64,000 nt of DNA from Legionella bozemanae (GTDB taxonomy: Bacteria > Pseudomonadota > Gammaproteobacteria > Legionellales > Legionellaceae): the NCBI RefSeq assembly GCF_001648595.1, contig NZ_LBAW01000006.1, positions 1 through 64,000 on the forward strand, read 5' to 3'. The notes under the pieces were generated by a model. It did no database searches and was not told where the DNA came from. It saw nothing but the letters and a program-made list of their open reading frames with translations. How positions within the stretch are numbered: position 1 is the first letter of the stretch; the number at the start of each line of letters is the position of its first letter. This document shows, one piece after another, positions 18,474 to 28,668 of this stretch. Made by a program: the position numbers and the translations under genes.

Positions 18474-20786
18474 TTAGAAGCCTGAAGATAAAGCAAACTG
18501 GAAGAGTTGCTTCTGATCAAATTGCTGTGGATTCAATGGCTTAGCTAAACTGAACGCCAAAGGTCCAAAAGGAGAACGCCATTCAAGTGAAACACCCGCT
18601 GAATATCTCAGAGGACCTTCATACTTTCCAGTCAAAGTAGATAAAGTATTGACAGCGAAAACGTTACCCGCATCAACAAAAGCCATTGTTCGCATGTTGT
18701 CTCGACTCAAAGGATAAGGCAGGATAATTCCAGCAGTTCCACTAAGTAATAAGTTACCTCCCACGGAATTATGGAAATTATCTAATGGACCTAGAGAATA
18801 ACTGTCATATCCGCGTACCTGTCCAGGTTGTGCAGTACCCCCTGCATAATAGTTCTCAAAAAATGGCAAGCCTTTATTGTTAAAGGAATTTCCATAACCT
18901 GCAAACCCTTGTACGGAGAAAATCCATCCACGTGTTATAGGTTGATACATCCGTGCTTGATAAGAACCCTTATAATAAGACAACGAATTCGAGCTCGCAG
19001 GTAAAGCAATTACAGCCGAAAGCTGTTGATTAATCCCTCTTGTAGGATAGGGAAATTGATCGTAACTGTTTCGATTCCATCCTGTAGATAAGCGAATTTC
19101 CTGGAAATGGCTTCCATACATTTGCACAAAATTTTTAATGGCTATTACATTTCCAACACTTTTGATATCTACATCTTGATAACCATATCCCAATTGCCAT
19201 CTGCTTGTTTCACCGAGTGGTATACTGTAATTCACATCAGCACCAAAACGGTTCGAGCTGTATGTACTTACATTGAGGTTTCTGGGATCGACACGCGCAT
19301 AATAAAGATTAAGACCTCGTCCTATGCCTGTTTCGGTATAAAAAGGGTTATAGTAGTTTATAGTATAATCTTGTCCCCATTTACTCGCAGTAAACGCAGC
19401 ACCCATCGAACGTCCAGTACCCATAAAGTTATGTTGGTTTACTGAAGCATTTAATTGATAACCATTAGTACCATAGCCAATAGAAGCGCTCGCTTCAGCA
19501 GAAGGTGCTTCTTCTACTTGCACATCTAAATCAACTTGATTATTTGCTTCCGGCACTGGATTTGTTTTAACATCCACATTTTTCAAATAGCCTAATAAGC
19601 GCAATTGTCGTTCAGACTCTTTAATGTTATGTAGAGACAACAGCCCGCCTTCATCCTGACGAATTACACTTCTCAGTACATAATCACTCGTTTTAGTATT
19701 ACCATGGAATTTAATACGGCGTACATACACATGCCGGCCTGGTTGCACCATAAAATTAATGAATACGGTCTTGTTCTCTTCATCGATTTGAGGCTCTGCG
19801 TTAATCGCAGGGAAACCATAACCTACATCTCCTAAAGCCAAACCAATGGCAGAAATTGAATCAGTTACTTTTTTGCGTGAAAAAACTGCACCTTTTTTGA
19901 CTTGCACTAACGAATTAATTTTTTCCGGTGGCAATATCGGCTTTCCTACTACTTTGTAGCCTGAAAAGTGATATTGAGGCCCTTCTTCAATATGAACATT
20001 AATGTAAACGTCTTTTCTATCTGGCGACAGCAATACCTGCGACGATATGATCTTAAACTTTAAATAGCCTCTGTCCATGTAAAAGGAGCGTAATGCTTCT
20101 AAAGATGCATCCATACCCGACTTGGAGTATTGATCCTTTTTAGTAAAATAGGTAAAGATGCTGGATCGTGATAAAGCAAATTCTGGTAACAATTCATTGG
20201 TAGAAAAATCGTGGTTCCCTATTATTTTGATTTGTTTAATTCGTGAGACTCGTCCCTCAGAAATTGTAACGGTAATACCCACTCTATTATCAGTTAAAGG
20301 AGAAACACGAGTTTCTATTCGCGCATTATATTTGCCACGGGCGTTATAAGCTTGCTTTAATTCTTTTTCCAATCGTTCCAAAGTAGATGTTTGAAAGACA
20401 CGACCTTTGACCAAGCCCATTTCTTTAAGAAAATCTTTCATCTTGTCACTAGGAATTTCCTTATTTCCTACCACAGTAATTGAACCTATTGTTGCCCTTT
20501 CAATTACATTGACAATTAAAACATTCCCCTGACGCTCCAATGAAACAGATTGAAAAAAACCAGTATCGTAAAGGGTTCGAATGATCTCAGCAGTTGATTC
20601 TGGACCTATCTCCTCTCCAACTTGAACAGGAATATAGTTAAGTACTGTTCCCGTAGAAACACGTTGCAAACCGGTAACTTTAATACTTCGGACCACAAAA
20701 GTATCTGCTGCTATCGTTTGTGAAGACCAGGCTATGAGCGAGGAACAACAAACACCTAATATTAACTTACTGCTGATTTTTTTCAT
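18474..20786 (-). CDS. bamA: Outer membrane protein assembly factor BamA
   Basis: BamA is the central barrel of the machine that inserts beta-barrel proteins into the outer membrane. The 770-residue product has a signal peptide (MKKISSKLILGVC...), five POTRA domains (about residues 30-430) and a C-terminal 16-stranded barrel with the VRGY motif in its lid loop (GQVRGYDSYSLGP). It ends in Phe (FALSSGF), as expected for an outer-membrane protein signal. The ATG at 20786 starts the signal peptide; the frame to 20828 adds 14 residues without support. It follows rseP by 249 bases. Confidence 0.97.
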   Translation of the reverse strand: MKKISSKLILGVCCSSLIAWSSQTIAADTFVVRSIKVTGLQRVSTGTVLNYIPVQVGEEIGPESTAEIIRTLYDTGFFQSVSLERQGNVLIVNVIERATIGSITVVGNKEIPSDKMKDFLKEMGLVKGRVFQTSTLERLEKELKQAYNARGKYNARIETRVSPLTDNRVGITVTISEGRVSRIKQIKIIGNHDFSTNELLPEFALSRSSIFTYFTKKDQYSKSGMDASLEALRSFYMDRGYLKFKIISSQVLLSPDRKDVYINVHIEEGPQYHFSGYKVVGKPILPPEKINSLVQVKKGAVFSRKKVTDSISAIGLALGDVGYGFPAINAEPQIDEENKTVFINFMVQPGRHVYVRRIKFHGNTKTSDYVLRSVIRQDEGGLLSLHNIKESERQLRLLGYLKNVDVKTNPVPEANNQVDLDVQVEEAPSAEASASIGYGTNGYQLNASVNQHNFMGTGRSMGAAFTASKWGQDYTINYYNPFYTETGIGRGLNLYYARVDPRNLNVSTYSSNRFGADVNYSIPLGETSRWQLGYGYQDVDIKSVGNVIAIKNFVQMYGSHFQEIRLSTGWNRNSYDQFPYPTRGINQQLSAVIALPASSNSLSYYKGSYQARMYQPITRGWIFSVQGFAGYGNSFNNKGLPFFENYYAGGTAQPGQVRGYDSYSLGPLDNFHNSVGGNLLLSGTAGIILPYPLSRDNMRTMAFVDAGNVFAVNTLSTLTGKYEGPLRYSAGVSLEWRSPFGPLAFSLAKPLNPQQFDQKQLFQFALSSGF

Positions 20787-21034
20787 TATTATTTTACGCC
20801 CAGTACTACGTGTACTTTTAATAACCAAATTCTGTACACCTAAAATTGAAACACTTTTTATAGGAAGTAGAAACTACTGTCAAGTTTTTGTTCCCAGACT
20901 TTGCCAATACTTTGCGATTGCGGCCTAATTAATATTCCGACTATTCTGCTGAATCTTCTACACACCGAAAGCCACATTTGACACTCAAATCGGACTTTTC
21001 CCCAAGATTTTTAACTTGCGACTAAGAGACGGAA

Positions 21035-22387
21035 CTATCCTGCCAATCTCGATAAATCATTAGTCAATGCGATAAACATTAGAGCGGCTAATAGCAATAA
21101 ACCTAAATAGGCTCCTGCCGATTTTAAATTATCAGATAAAGGCTTACGTTGAATTCCTTCCAATAAATAATACAGCAAATGTCCACCATCGAGCATGGGT
21201 ATTGGTAACAAATTCAATGCACCTAAGCTGATGCTCACCAGAGCAAGAAAAAATAAATAGGAAGTTAACCCGCTGCGTCCAGAATCACCTGCTCCCTGAG
21301 CTATACCCACTGGACCGCTAATGCTATTTAATCCTAATTTTCCAGTAACCAATCTACCCATTAACGTAAATGTGGTAGCGGTCAATTGTACTGTTTGTTT
21401 TAATGCAGTACCTACAGCGGTTAAAGGATCCTGTCTTTCTAACCGTAACCAATGTTCCGGCCAATTGACTTTTTGTGAGCGTACTCCTAAAAACCCTTCC
21501 ACTTTCCCTTTATTTTCCTGACTGCCAGTTTGTATTATAACTTTTTGGATACTGCCTTTTCTATTAATAGATAAGATCAGCTGTTTCGCTGGGCGTTCTT
21601 GCACATAACTAACCAAAAACAACCAGTCGTCAAAAGGCTTTCCATCCACACTTAATATCTTATCGCCATTTTCTAATCCTGCTTTTGCTGCTGGGGAATT
21701 CGGGACGACTTCACCAACTATAGGAGGAATTGAAGGGATAAAAGGTTCAATCCCTAAACTTTGGAGCGGATCTGGCTTTTTACTATCTAATTGCCAATTA
21801 GCCAAAGGCAGGGAAACTTGATGTCGATGTCCATCAACCATGGATTTCAGCGTTAATTGTATCGTTTCCTGAGAACCTACAAGAGGCATGATCGCATATT
21901 GAAAATCGCGCCAGCTGTTGATCTTAGTATCATTCAGCGCAACAATTTCTTCTTTGGCATTTATTCCAGCGTGTGCTGCAATACTATTAGGCTTCACCGA
22001 TTCAATCATAGGCGCTAAAGACTGCATTCCTATAACCAATACCCACCATAAAGCGACAAAAGCGAAAAGAAAATTAAAAAAAGGTCCCGCAAGAACAATG
22101 GCAGTTCTTTTCCAAAGAGATTGATTATTAAAGGCCAAATGACGTTCGTTTTCAGCAACATCTCCTTCAGACTCATCAAGCATTTTGACATAGCCGCCAA
22201 GAGGAAACAAAGACCAAGCATACTCGGTTCCTTTTTTATCACGCCAATGTGCCAAAATAGGGCCAAAACCAAAAGAAAAACGGAGTACTTTAACACCGCA
22301 CCAACGCGCCACTTGAAAATGACCATATTCATGGACTGTAACTAACAAGACTAAGGCCAAAAGAAAATACAGCAATGTTGAAAGCAT
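21035..22387 (-). CDS. rseP: Site-2 regulated intramembrane zinc protease RseP
   Basis: RseP cleaves membrane-anchored anti-sigma factors and leftover signal peptides within the inner membrane. The 450-residue protein has the zinc site HEYGH at residues 19-23 in the first helix, two PDZ domains (around residues 115-200 and 205-290, with the second showing PNSPAAKAGLENGDKI), and the second zinc-binding motif LDGGHL near residue 400 in a later helix. Length matches the family. In many relatives dxr lies between cdsA and rseP; here it does not. Confidence 0.96.
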   Translation of the reverse strand: MLSTLLYFLLALVLLVTVHEYGHFQVARWCGVKVLRFSFGFGPILAHWRDKKGTEYAWSLFPLGGYVKMLDESEGDVAENERHLAFNNQSLWKRTAIVLAGPFFNFLFAFVALWWVLVIGMQSLAPMIESVKPNSIAAHAGINAKEEIVALNDTKINSWRDFQYAIMPLVGSQETIQLTLKSMVDGHRHQVSLPLANWQLDSKKPDPLQSLGIEPFIPSIPPIVGEVVPNSPAAKAGLENGDKILSVDGKPFDDWLFLVSYVQERPAKQLILSINRKGSIQKVIIQTGSQENKGKVEGFLGVRSQKVNWPEHWLRLERQDPLTAVGTALKQTVQLTATTFTLMGRLVTGKLGLNSISGPVGIAQGAGDSGRSGLTSYLFFLALVSISLGALNLLPIPMLDGGHLLYYLLEGIQRKPLSDNLKSAGAYLGLLLLAALMFIALTNDLSRLAG

Positions 22388-22463
22388 AGTGCAATCCCAA
22401 ATGAAGTATACTCGAGAATTATTCCCTAAAATTCTTCGAGATTTAGGTAAAAGTTCTTTCCTG

Positions 22464-23261
22464 CTATTTCATACTTACAAATAAAGTAAGTCCGAAATAA
22501 AATAAAGGTAAAGCTGCAATTAAACTGTCCAAACGGTCTAAAATACCCCCATGACCAGGAATAATAGCGCCTGTATCTTTTAAATGACAACGACGCTTCA
22601 ATATACTGATGAATAAATCACCAAAGATCGCAATAATTATAGTACATATGGCTAAAACGAACCAATAAACTGCTGCAGCTGGGTTAAAATAACTATAACC
22701 AATCCAAGCAATAAGCATGGATAGAATAACGCCTCCAGCAACGCCCTCCCAAGATTTTCCAGGGCTAACTCGCGGAATTAATTTATGTTTCCCTAAAAGC
22801 TTTCCGCTAATATACGCCCCTGTATCTGAAACCCAAATTAAAAACAATAAATAAACGAGTAAGGTTTTGCCATGAGGTAAATAATATAAGTGAATAAGAC
22901 TTTGCACGAATAAAGGTAAGAGCAACAGACATACAGCCGCTACAATAACAGGATAGCCCCAATACTTTTGAGATTCTGGAAAACAAAGAATAGCAAGAAT
23001 ATTTAAAGCCCAAATGATTAATCCGGCATATAGCCAATAAGAAAAAAAATAATTACATGCCCATAAGCAAAAAAACATCAACATTAAAAATCCAGCTTGA
23101 AAAACCCAATTTTTCAAAGGAATTAATTGAAGACACTCCCTGCTTGCAGCAAAAAAAACAAGCAAAACAATTCCTGCCAAAAGCCACTGATTGCCATAAA
23201 AAATAAGCCATAAAACTAAGGGCACTAAAATCAGTGTTGTAATTAAGCGTTGCAAGAACAT
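22464..23261 (-). CDS. cdsA: Phosphatidate cytidylyltransferase
   Basis: CdsA makes CDP-diacylglycerol from CTP and phosphatidic acid, the branch point of phospholipid synthesis. The product of 265 residues is a polytopic membrane protein with about eight helices and the C-terminal family signature GDLFISILKRRCHLKDTGAIIPGHGGILDRLDSLIAA in pieces (around residues 210-245), including the essential Asp residues. I use the ATG at 23261, which has AAGGGCG just upstream. It follows uppS by about 30 bases and is surely co-transcribed. Confidence 0.95.
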   Translation of the reverse strand: MFLQRLITTLILVPLVLWLIFYGNQWLLAGIVLLVFFAASRECLQLIPLKNWVFQAGFLMLMFFCLWACNYFFSYWLYAGLIIWALNILAILCFPESQKYWGYPVIVAAVCLLLLPLFVQSLIHLYYLPHGKTLLVYLLFLIWVSDTGAYISGKLLGKHKLIPRVSPGKSWEGVAGGVILSMLIAWIGYSYFNPAAAVYWFVLAICTIIIAIFGDLFISILKRRCHLKDTGAIIPGHGGILDRLDSLIAALPLFYFGLTLFVSMK

Positions 23262-23290
23262 AATTTCGCCCTTCTTCATGTTAAAATTAA

Positions 23291-23998
23291 TTAGGAAATT
23301 TGCCCAAATCTTCTTTTTCTTTTATTAAATGAAGCTAAAGCCAACTCCAGTTCATGTTCACCGAAATCCGGCCAATGAACTTCGCTAAAGTATAACTCTG
23401 TATAGGCAAGCTGCCAGAGGAAAAAATTACTAATTCGCAACTCCCCACTGGTACGAATAAATAAATCAGGATCAGGCAATCCTTCTGTATCCAAATAATG
23501 AGCAAAATTGGTTTCGTTGATCTCTTCTAGAGACAATTCATCATTCAATACAGATTGGGCTATTTTTTTTGCTGCATTGACCAGATCCCACTTACCACCA
23601 TAATTTACAACCACATTTAAAATTAATTGCTCATTATTTACTGTCAAAAGTTCAGCTTCCCGCATTTGCTTTTGCAATACAGGTGAAAGCACACTACGGT
23701 CTCCGGTAAATCGCATGCGTATTCCATGCTGATTCAATTCAAAAATTTCTTTGCGTAAGGATTCTAGGAATAATTCCATTAAAAAATTAACTTCCTCTGC
23801 TGGCCTGCACCAGTTTTCAGAGCTAAAAGCAAATAAACTAAGACAAGGAATTCCTTTAGTCATGCAACAGCGAATTATTTTTTTTACTGATTCAACACCT
23901 GCTTTATGACCTTCAATACGCGGTAGTCCTCTACTTTCAGCCCAACGGCCGTTTCCATCCATAATAATGGCAACATGCTGAGGAATTTTTTGTTCCAA
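23291..23998 (-). CDS. uppS: Undecaprenyl diphosphate synthase
   Basis: UppS condenses isopentenyl diphosphate onto farnesyl diphosphate in cis to make the C55 lipid carrier of cell-wall synthesis. The 235-residue product begins with [13 protein letters not shown], containing the catalytic Asp and substrate-binding residues, and ends with the [23 protein letters not shown] family block. The start codon is TTG, preceded by a strong AGGAAGAG about 6 bases away, and the protein length agrees. It is the first gene of the envelope block seen here; frr and dxr, common neighbours, are absent. Confidence 0.96.
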   Translation of the reverse strand: MEQKIPQHVAIIMDGNGRWAESRGLPRIEGHKAGVESVKKIIRCCMTKGIPCLSLFAFSSENWCRPAEEVNFLMELFLESLRKEIFELNQHGIRMRFTGDRSVLSPVLQKQMREAELLTVNNEQLILNVVVNYGGKWDLVNAAKKIAQSVLNDELSLEEINETNFAHYLDTEGLPDPDLFIRTSGELRISNFFLWQLAYTELYFSEVHWPDFGEHELELALASFNKRKRRFGQIS

Positions 23999-24184
23999 AC
24001 TACTCTTCCTAATCTAATAAATGGTGCATAGTCTAACCTTTTTAATACAAAAATGTCACTATTCACCCTTGTAAGTTAACAATGGAATGCGATATGTAGA
24101 AAAAACACGATATCGCGATGTACTAAAACGAGTGGACATACCTTCAGTTTTGTTGCTCAATAAACTCTGAAAGAAGTGAATACA

Positions 24185-24214
24185 TTCCGAAATACCTACC
24201 AAGTAATGTATAAT
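24185..24214 (+). promoter_or_regulatory. Possible sigma-70 promoter of gpmI
   Basis: TATAAT at 24209-24214, with a weak -35-like TTCCGA at 24185-24190 and an 18-base spacer. It lies about 39 bases before the gpmI start and in the divergent gap with uppS. The -35 match is poor. Confidence 0.35.
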
Positions 24215-24252
24215 CCACCTACCAAATTTGACTGTATTCTACGGAGAATTGC

Positions 24253-25794
24253 ATGCAAAAAAAAGCACCCTTGTTACTCATGATCTTAGATGGCTGGGGC
24301 TATAACGAAAATAATAAACATAATGCGATTGCCCAAGCCAACACACCTCAATGGGATGAATGGTGGAAAAACTGCCCCCATATTCTTTTGCAAGCATCTG
24401 GATTCGCAGTCGGTTTACCTGATGCGCAAATGGGTAATTCAGAAGTAGGACATATGCATATTGGTGCAGGCCGAGTCATACAACAAGATTACACACGCAT
24501 TAACGAGAGTATAAAGAATGGTGAATTTGCCAATAATCCAGTGTTCCATGATGTAATTTCCACCTTGCAGAAAACTGAAAAATCCTTACACATCATGGGA
24601 TTGTTTTCCCCAGGAGGAGTCCACAGCCACGAACATCATTTATTTGCCCTACTCAACTTATGTGCCCAACAAAAGTTTACTTCTGTGTATTTGCATTTAT
24701 TTTTAGATGGACGAGATACTCCACCGCAAAGTGTCTTACACAGCTTAGAGCGCCTCAACGCAGAGTTAAAAACACATCCGGTAGCTCGAGTGTGTTCGAT
24801 TAGCGGACGCTATTATGCTATGGACAGAGACAATCGTTGGGAAAGAATAGAGCCAGTCTATACTTTATTAACGCAAGGCAACAGTGAGCATCATTTTTCG
24901 GATGCAGAAACAGCGATAAAGTCTTATTACCAACAAAATCTGTCCGATGAATTCATACCTCCTACTCTTATAGGTGAAAAGAAACCAATCGAAGATGGGG
25001 ATGCCGTTTTCTTCTTTAATTTTCGAGCAGACAGAGCCCGGCAATTAACCACTGCTTTTATTGATCCAACATTTAAAAAATTTAACCGCTCTGCGCAACC
25101 TCAATTATCCTATTTTGTCAGTATGACTCAATACGATAAAAACTTGCCCACAACTCAAGCGTTCCCCCCTATTCCTTTAAATAATACTTTAGGGGAAGTG
25201 CTTGCAGCCCATGGCTTAAGTCAATTACGCATTGCAGAAACAGAAAAATATGCCCATGTAACTTTTTTCTTCAATGGTGGAAATGAAAATGTTTTTACTC
25301 ACGAAGAAAGAATCTTAATTGCATCCCCCAAAGTCGCTACATATGATTTACAGCCTGAAATGAGCGCCCCCCAATTAACAGAATGCTTGATCGAGGCGAT
25401 TAACAGTCACGCTTATGACGTCATTATTTGTAATTACGCTAATGCCGACATGGTAGGACATAGCGGAGATTTTAAGGCGACAATTCGCGCAATAGAATGC
25501 CTTGATCAATGCATGAGTAAAGTCTGGAATGCGCTGGAAAAACAAGGCGGGAAATTACTTATTACTGCAGATCACGGCAATGCGGAAGAAATGTTTGACG
25601 AAACAACACTTCAAGCACATACTGCTCATACTAGTGAACCTGTACCCTTAGTATACGTCGGTGGCCATTGGCATTTTTCCCGAAGCGAAGGAAGCTTAAT
25701 TGATATCGCACCAACGATGCTCGCTTTACTTGGTATTACTCCTCCAGCGGAAATGACAGGTCATCAATTGTTAGAAAAAAATACTCATGAATAA
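24253..25794 (+). CDS. gpmI: 2,3-bisphosphoglycerate-independent phosphoglycerate mutase
   Basis: iPGM interconverts 3- and 2-phosphoglycerate in glycolysis using two Mn ions. The 513-residue protein has the alkaline-phosphatase-type core: LMILDGWGYNE at the start supplies metal ligands, Ser63 in GNSEVGH is the phosphorylated nucleophile, RDTPP-type and GRYYAMDRDNRW segments bind substrate, and ADHGNAEEM near residue 440 supplies further metal ligands. GGAGAA precedes the ATG. The gpmI-envC-ctpA order is common in gammaproteobacteria. Confidence 0.97.
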   Translation: MQKKAPLLLMILDGWGYNENNKHNAIAQANTPQWDEWWKNCPHILLQASGFAVGLPDAQMGNSEVGHMHIGAGRVIQQDYTRINESIKNGEFANNPVFHDVISTLQKTEKSLHIMGLFSPGGVHSHEHHLFALLNLCAQQKFTSVYLHLFLDGRDTPPQSVLHSLERLNAELKTHPVARVCSISGRYYAMDRDNRWERIEPVYTLLTQGNSEHHFSDAETAIKSYYQQNLSDEFIPPTLIGEKKPIEDGDAVFFFNFRADRARQLTTAFIDPTFKKFNRSAQPQLSYFVSMTQYDKNLPTTQAFPPIPLNNTLGEVLAAHGLSQLRIAETEKYAHVTFFFNGGNENVFTHEERILIASPKVATYDLQPEMSAPQLTECLIEAINSHAYDVIICNYANADMVGHSGDFKATIRAIECLDQCMSKVWNALEKQGGKLLITADHGNAEEMFDETTLQAHTAHTSEPVPLVYVGGHWHFSRSEGSLIDIAPTMLALLGITPPAEMTGHQLLEKNTHE

Positions 25795-27067
25795 ACGGAA
25801 TTACACTGTTTCTTATAATTTATGTTGCTCTGAAGTTAAACATTACTGCATTCACAGTGTTATAGCAATCAGACAAAAATTAAAATTTAATGGCAGATCT
25901 CTTTTGAAACTTGTGAAAGAAGGTCAAAGAGATATCGGGCGTGGAACCTATGTTACCGGATTGGTCTTTAGTATATTTTTTTGCTTTACAGTACATGCAG
26001 AGTCGACTTCTGCTGTGCTGCAAACGCAAAATAAGTTAAAGCAATTGGATGCGCAAATTAACAGTCTTCAACAAAACTTAAACTCAGCCCACGATAAACG
26101 AGGTGTTTTAAATAAGGAATTGTCAGAAACTGAAAAGCAAATTGGGGAAGGGATTCATAAGCTACATTCCATACAAGATGATATTAAGAATAAAGAAAAT
26201 AGAATAACTGAATTACAAAAGCAGGTAAATCAATTAAATCAACAGCTGATTACCCAACAACAATTACTAGCTAACCATGTTCGTGCCCGTTATCAAATGG
26301 GAGAATATCAGCCGCTTAAATTATTGCTTAATCAGGATGATCCCAATAAAGTGAGTCGAATTCTTACTTACTACCAATATATTGTTAAATCACGGCAACA
26401 ACTTATTGATAAAATTGATAAAACACGCGTGAGTCTTAGTGAGAGTAAAGAAAAACTCCGGGTGGAACTTATCGCTAACAAACAACTCAAAGCAGAGCTT
26501 ACCCAGCATCAACAACAACTACAACAAAATAAAAGTTATCATACTACTTTAATTCAATCATTGAATCATGAAATTCAAGATAAACAAAAAACTTTGCGTG
26601 AGGTGCGAAAAAATAAAGAGAATTTAGCACGCTTGCTCAAATCATTAGCGCAACAAAGTAGCGCCCCAACAAGCAAACCTTTTAACCAAGCGCATACTCC
26701 CTTTAGTCAGATGCGCAAAAAATTGCCGGTGCCGCTCCAGAGTCAGAGCCATTCTCTACGCAAAATGAATCAAGGAGTGACATTTTTTGCCGAGGAAGGA
26801 ACGGTAGTTACTGCCGTTTATCCTGGGAAGGTAGTATTTAGCGATTGGCTTAAAGGATATGGTTTACTTCTTATCATTGATCACGGACAAGGTTTTATGA
26901 CCTTATACGCTCATAATCAATCTTTATTTAAAAGCAAAGGCCAATATGTACGCCAAAATGAACAAATTGCAAGTGTAGGTCATACCGGCGGAATTAAACA
27001 AAACGGTCTATACTTTGAAATAAGACTAAGGGGGAAAGCTATTCCACCACTTAATTGGTTGTCGTAG
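25787..27067 (+). CDS. EnvC-like murein hydrolase activator
   Basis: 426 residues. It has an N-terminal signal anchor (about residues 50-67, GLVFSIFFCFTVHAES), a long coiled coil (about 75-290, with many Gln and Lys), and a C-terminal LytM/M23 domain. In that domain the usual zinc ligands are not intact: the HxGxD position reads QGVTFFAEEG and the HxH-equivalent reads LYFEIR, leaving only LYAHN. This is the degenerate form found in EnvC, which activates cell-division amidases instead of cutting peptidoglycan itself. The start overlaps the gpmI end by 8 bases. The 50 residues before the signal anchor are unusually long, so the true start may be downstream. Confidence 0.85.
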   Translation: MNKRNYTVSYNLCCSEVKHYCIHSVIAIRQKLKFNGRSLLKLVKEGQRDIGRGTYVTGLVFSIFFCFTVHAESTSAVLQTQNKLKQLDAQINSLQQNLNSAHDKRGVLNKELSETEKQIGEGIHKLHSIQDDIKNKENRITELQKQVNQLNQQLITQQQLLANHVRARYQMGEYQPLKLLLNQDDPNKVSRILTYYQYIVKSRQQLIDKIDKTRVSLSESKEKLRVELIANKQLKAELTQHQQQLQQNKSYHTTLIQSLNHEIQDKQKTLREVRKNKENLARLLKSLAQQSSAPTSKPFNQAHTPFSQMRKKLPVPLQSQSHSLRKMNQGVTFFAEEGTVVTAVYPGKVVFSDWLKGYGLLLIIDHGQGFMTLYAHNQSLFKSKGQYVRQNEQIASVGHTGGIKQNGLYFEIRLRGKAIPPLNWLS

Positions 27068-27152
27068 GTTAACCCTGGCACCTTAATTGCATTTCAAAAA
27101 TTATAATAAAGAAGATGGCTTATTTTGTAGCCTTGCATCTGAGGAGATCGCT

Positions 27153-28502
27153 ATGTTGATAAGAAAACTATATCCACGCTCGCTTGCGATAGTATATGCG
27201 TTTACTCTTATGTTACCTCTGACAAGTTTTGCAGATGATGAGGCTAATACTGATACTTCTACAAGCTCCAGTACTACTAAAGCGGTTCCTTTAGAAGATG
27301 TACAACGATTTTCTAATGCTATAGGTGAAATTAAAAAATATTACGTTAAACCGATTGATGATAAAGAACTTTTTGATAATGCCATTCGAGGTATGCTTAG
27401 TGGCCTTGATCCACACTCCAGCTACTTGGATGAAGAAGAATTTAAAGAGCTGCAAACATCAACGAGCGGTGAATTTGGTGGTTTGGGGTTAGAAGTAACA
27501 ATGGAAGAGGGTGTTGTTAAAGTAGTTACTCCTCTCGTTGACACCCCAGCCTTTAAAGCAGGAATCAAATCTGGCGACTACATTATTAAATTAGGAAAAG
27601 AATCTGTTCAAGGTCTTTCTCTTAAGGATGCGGTCAACCTCATGCGTGGTAAAGCTGGAAGTACCATTCAATTGACTGTGCTCCGTAAAGGGGTTAACAA
27701 AGCACTTACTTTTGATTTAATAAGAGAAATTATTCAAATTAAAAGTGTGCAAAGCAAAATGCTTTCTCCAGGCTATGGTTACATTCGCTTAACTCAATTC
27801 CAAGCATTAACTGGAAAAGATATGTTGCAAGCCATTGATAGATTAAAACAACAATCTGGCGGAAATTTAAAAGGTCTAATACTGGATTTACGTAACAACC
27901 CAGGAGGATTGCTTGATTCAGCAATTCAGGTTTCCGACGCATTTCTTGGTAAAGACAAATCAGGTAAGCCAGAAACAATTGTCTCAACTAAAGGACGTCT
28001 ACCTGGATCAGACTTTACCGCCATATCTAAGGGAGTTGATGTCTTACATAATGCCCCAATGGTTGTATTAATCAATAATGGCTCTGCATCTGCGGCCGAA
28101 ATTGTAGCCGGCGCACTTAAAGACAATAAACGAGCTGTTATTCTTGGTACAACAAGCTTTGGTAAAGGCTCAGTACAAACCGTATTACCACTAGATGATA
28201 AAACAGGCATTAAATTAACTACTGCTCTTTATTACACTCCATCAGGAACATCAATTCAGGCTCAAGGAATTATACCTGATATCGTGGTAAATGAAGTGGA
28301 AATCCCTAAAACTGCTGCGAAGCCTTCTGATCTCACTGGATTTAGTGAAGCAAACCTTAATGGACATTTAGTGAATAAAAATAATTCGGAAACTACTAAA
28401 GCTAAAGATATCAAAGCGCAATTGGATGATCTAATGCATAATGATTATCAGCTCTATGCTGCATTGACAGTCTTAGAAGGTATGGCTTTAGCTAACAGAT
28501 AA
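27153..28502 (+). CDS. ctpA: Carboxy-terminal processing protease, S41 family
   Basis: A periplasmic serine protease that trims C-termini or degrades tagged envelope proteins. The 449-residue product has a signal peptide (RSLAIVYAFTLMLPLTSFADD), a PDZ domain (about residues 100-180), and the S41 core with the Ser of NNGSASAAEIVAGAL near residue 310 and the Lys of TSFGKGSVQ about 25 residues later, which form the catalytic dyad. I set the start at 27153, which has GAGGAG 7 bases upstream; the frame extends to 27087 only with a TTG. It completes the gpmI-envC-ctpA set. Confidence 0.93.
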   Translation: MLIRKLYPRSLAIVYAFTLMLPLTSFADDEANTDTSTSSSTTKAVPLEDVQRFSNAIGEIKKYYVKPIDDKELFDNAIRGMLSGLDPHSSYLDEEEFKELQTSTSGEFGGLGLEVTMEEGVVKVVTPLVDTPAFKAGIKSGDYIIKLGKESVQGLSLKDAVNLMRGKAGSTIQLTVLRKGVNKALTFDLIREIIQIKSVQSKMLSPGYGYIRLTQFQALTGKDMLQAIDRLKQQSGGNLKGLILDLRNNPGGLLDSAIQVSDAFLGKDKSGKPETIVSTKGRLPGSDFTAISKGVDVLHNAPMVVLINNGSASAAEIVAGALKDNKRAVILGTTSFGKGSVQTVLPLDDKTGIKLTTALYYTPSGTSIQAQGIIPDIVVNEVEIPKTAAKPSDLTGFSEANLNGHLVNKNNSETTKAKDIKAQLDDLMHNDYQLYAALTVLEGMALANR

Positions 28503-28585
28503 TTTTACTACTTAAATAAAGAGGAGCTAACGAGGTTGGTTTAAACCAATTCCCCAAGCCCCTCTTCTTTTACAGATTAAAGATA

Positions 28586-28640
28586 CAAGCCTAGGTGCAG
28601 CAAAACGGAACTCAGTTTCGCTTTGCTGCACCCAGGCTTG
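28586..28640. repeat. Hairpin element of the GGGTGCAGC family
   Basis: Arms 28586-28604 and 28622-28640 are 19 bp with one mismatch (CAAGCCT(A/G)GGTGCAGCAAA). It lies between the convergent ends of ctpA and the binding-protein gene, so it could end transcripts. The right arm, TGCTGCACCCAGGCTTG, is close to the right arm of the element at 56623-56702, marking a dispersed family. Confidence 0.6.
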
Positions 28641-28668
28641 TCGTCAATCCGGAGTAATTTAAATGGGA

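Noticed and set aside
19107..19445. 112-residue plus-strand frame opposite bamA
   Set aside because: Antisense to a well-conserved coding region, with Ser/Thr/Ile-rich content typical of a reverse shadow.
22030..22332. 100-residue minus-strand frame inside rseP
   Set aside because: Alternative frame of the rseP coding strand; the rseP frame carries the zinc motif and is the real gene.
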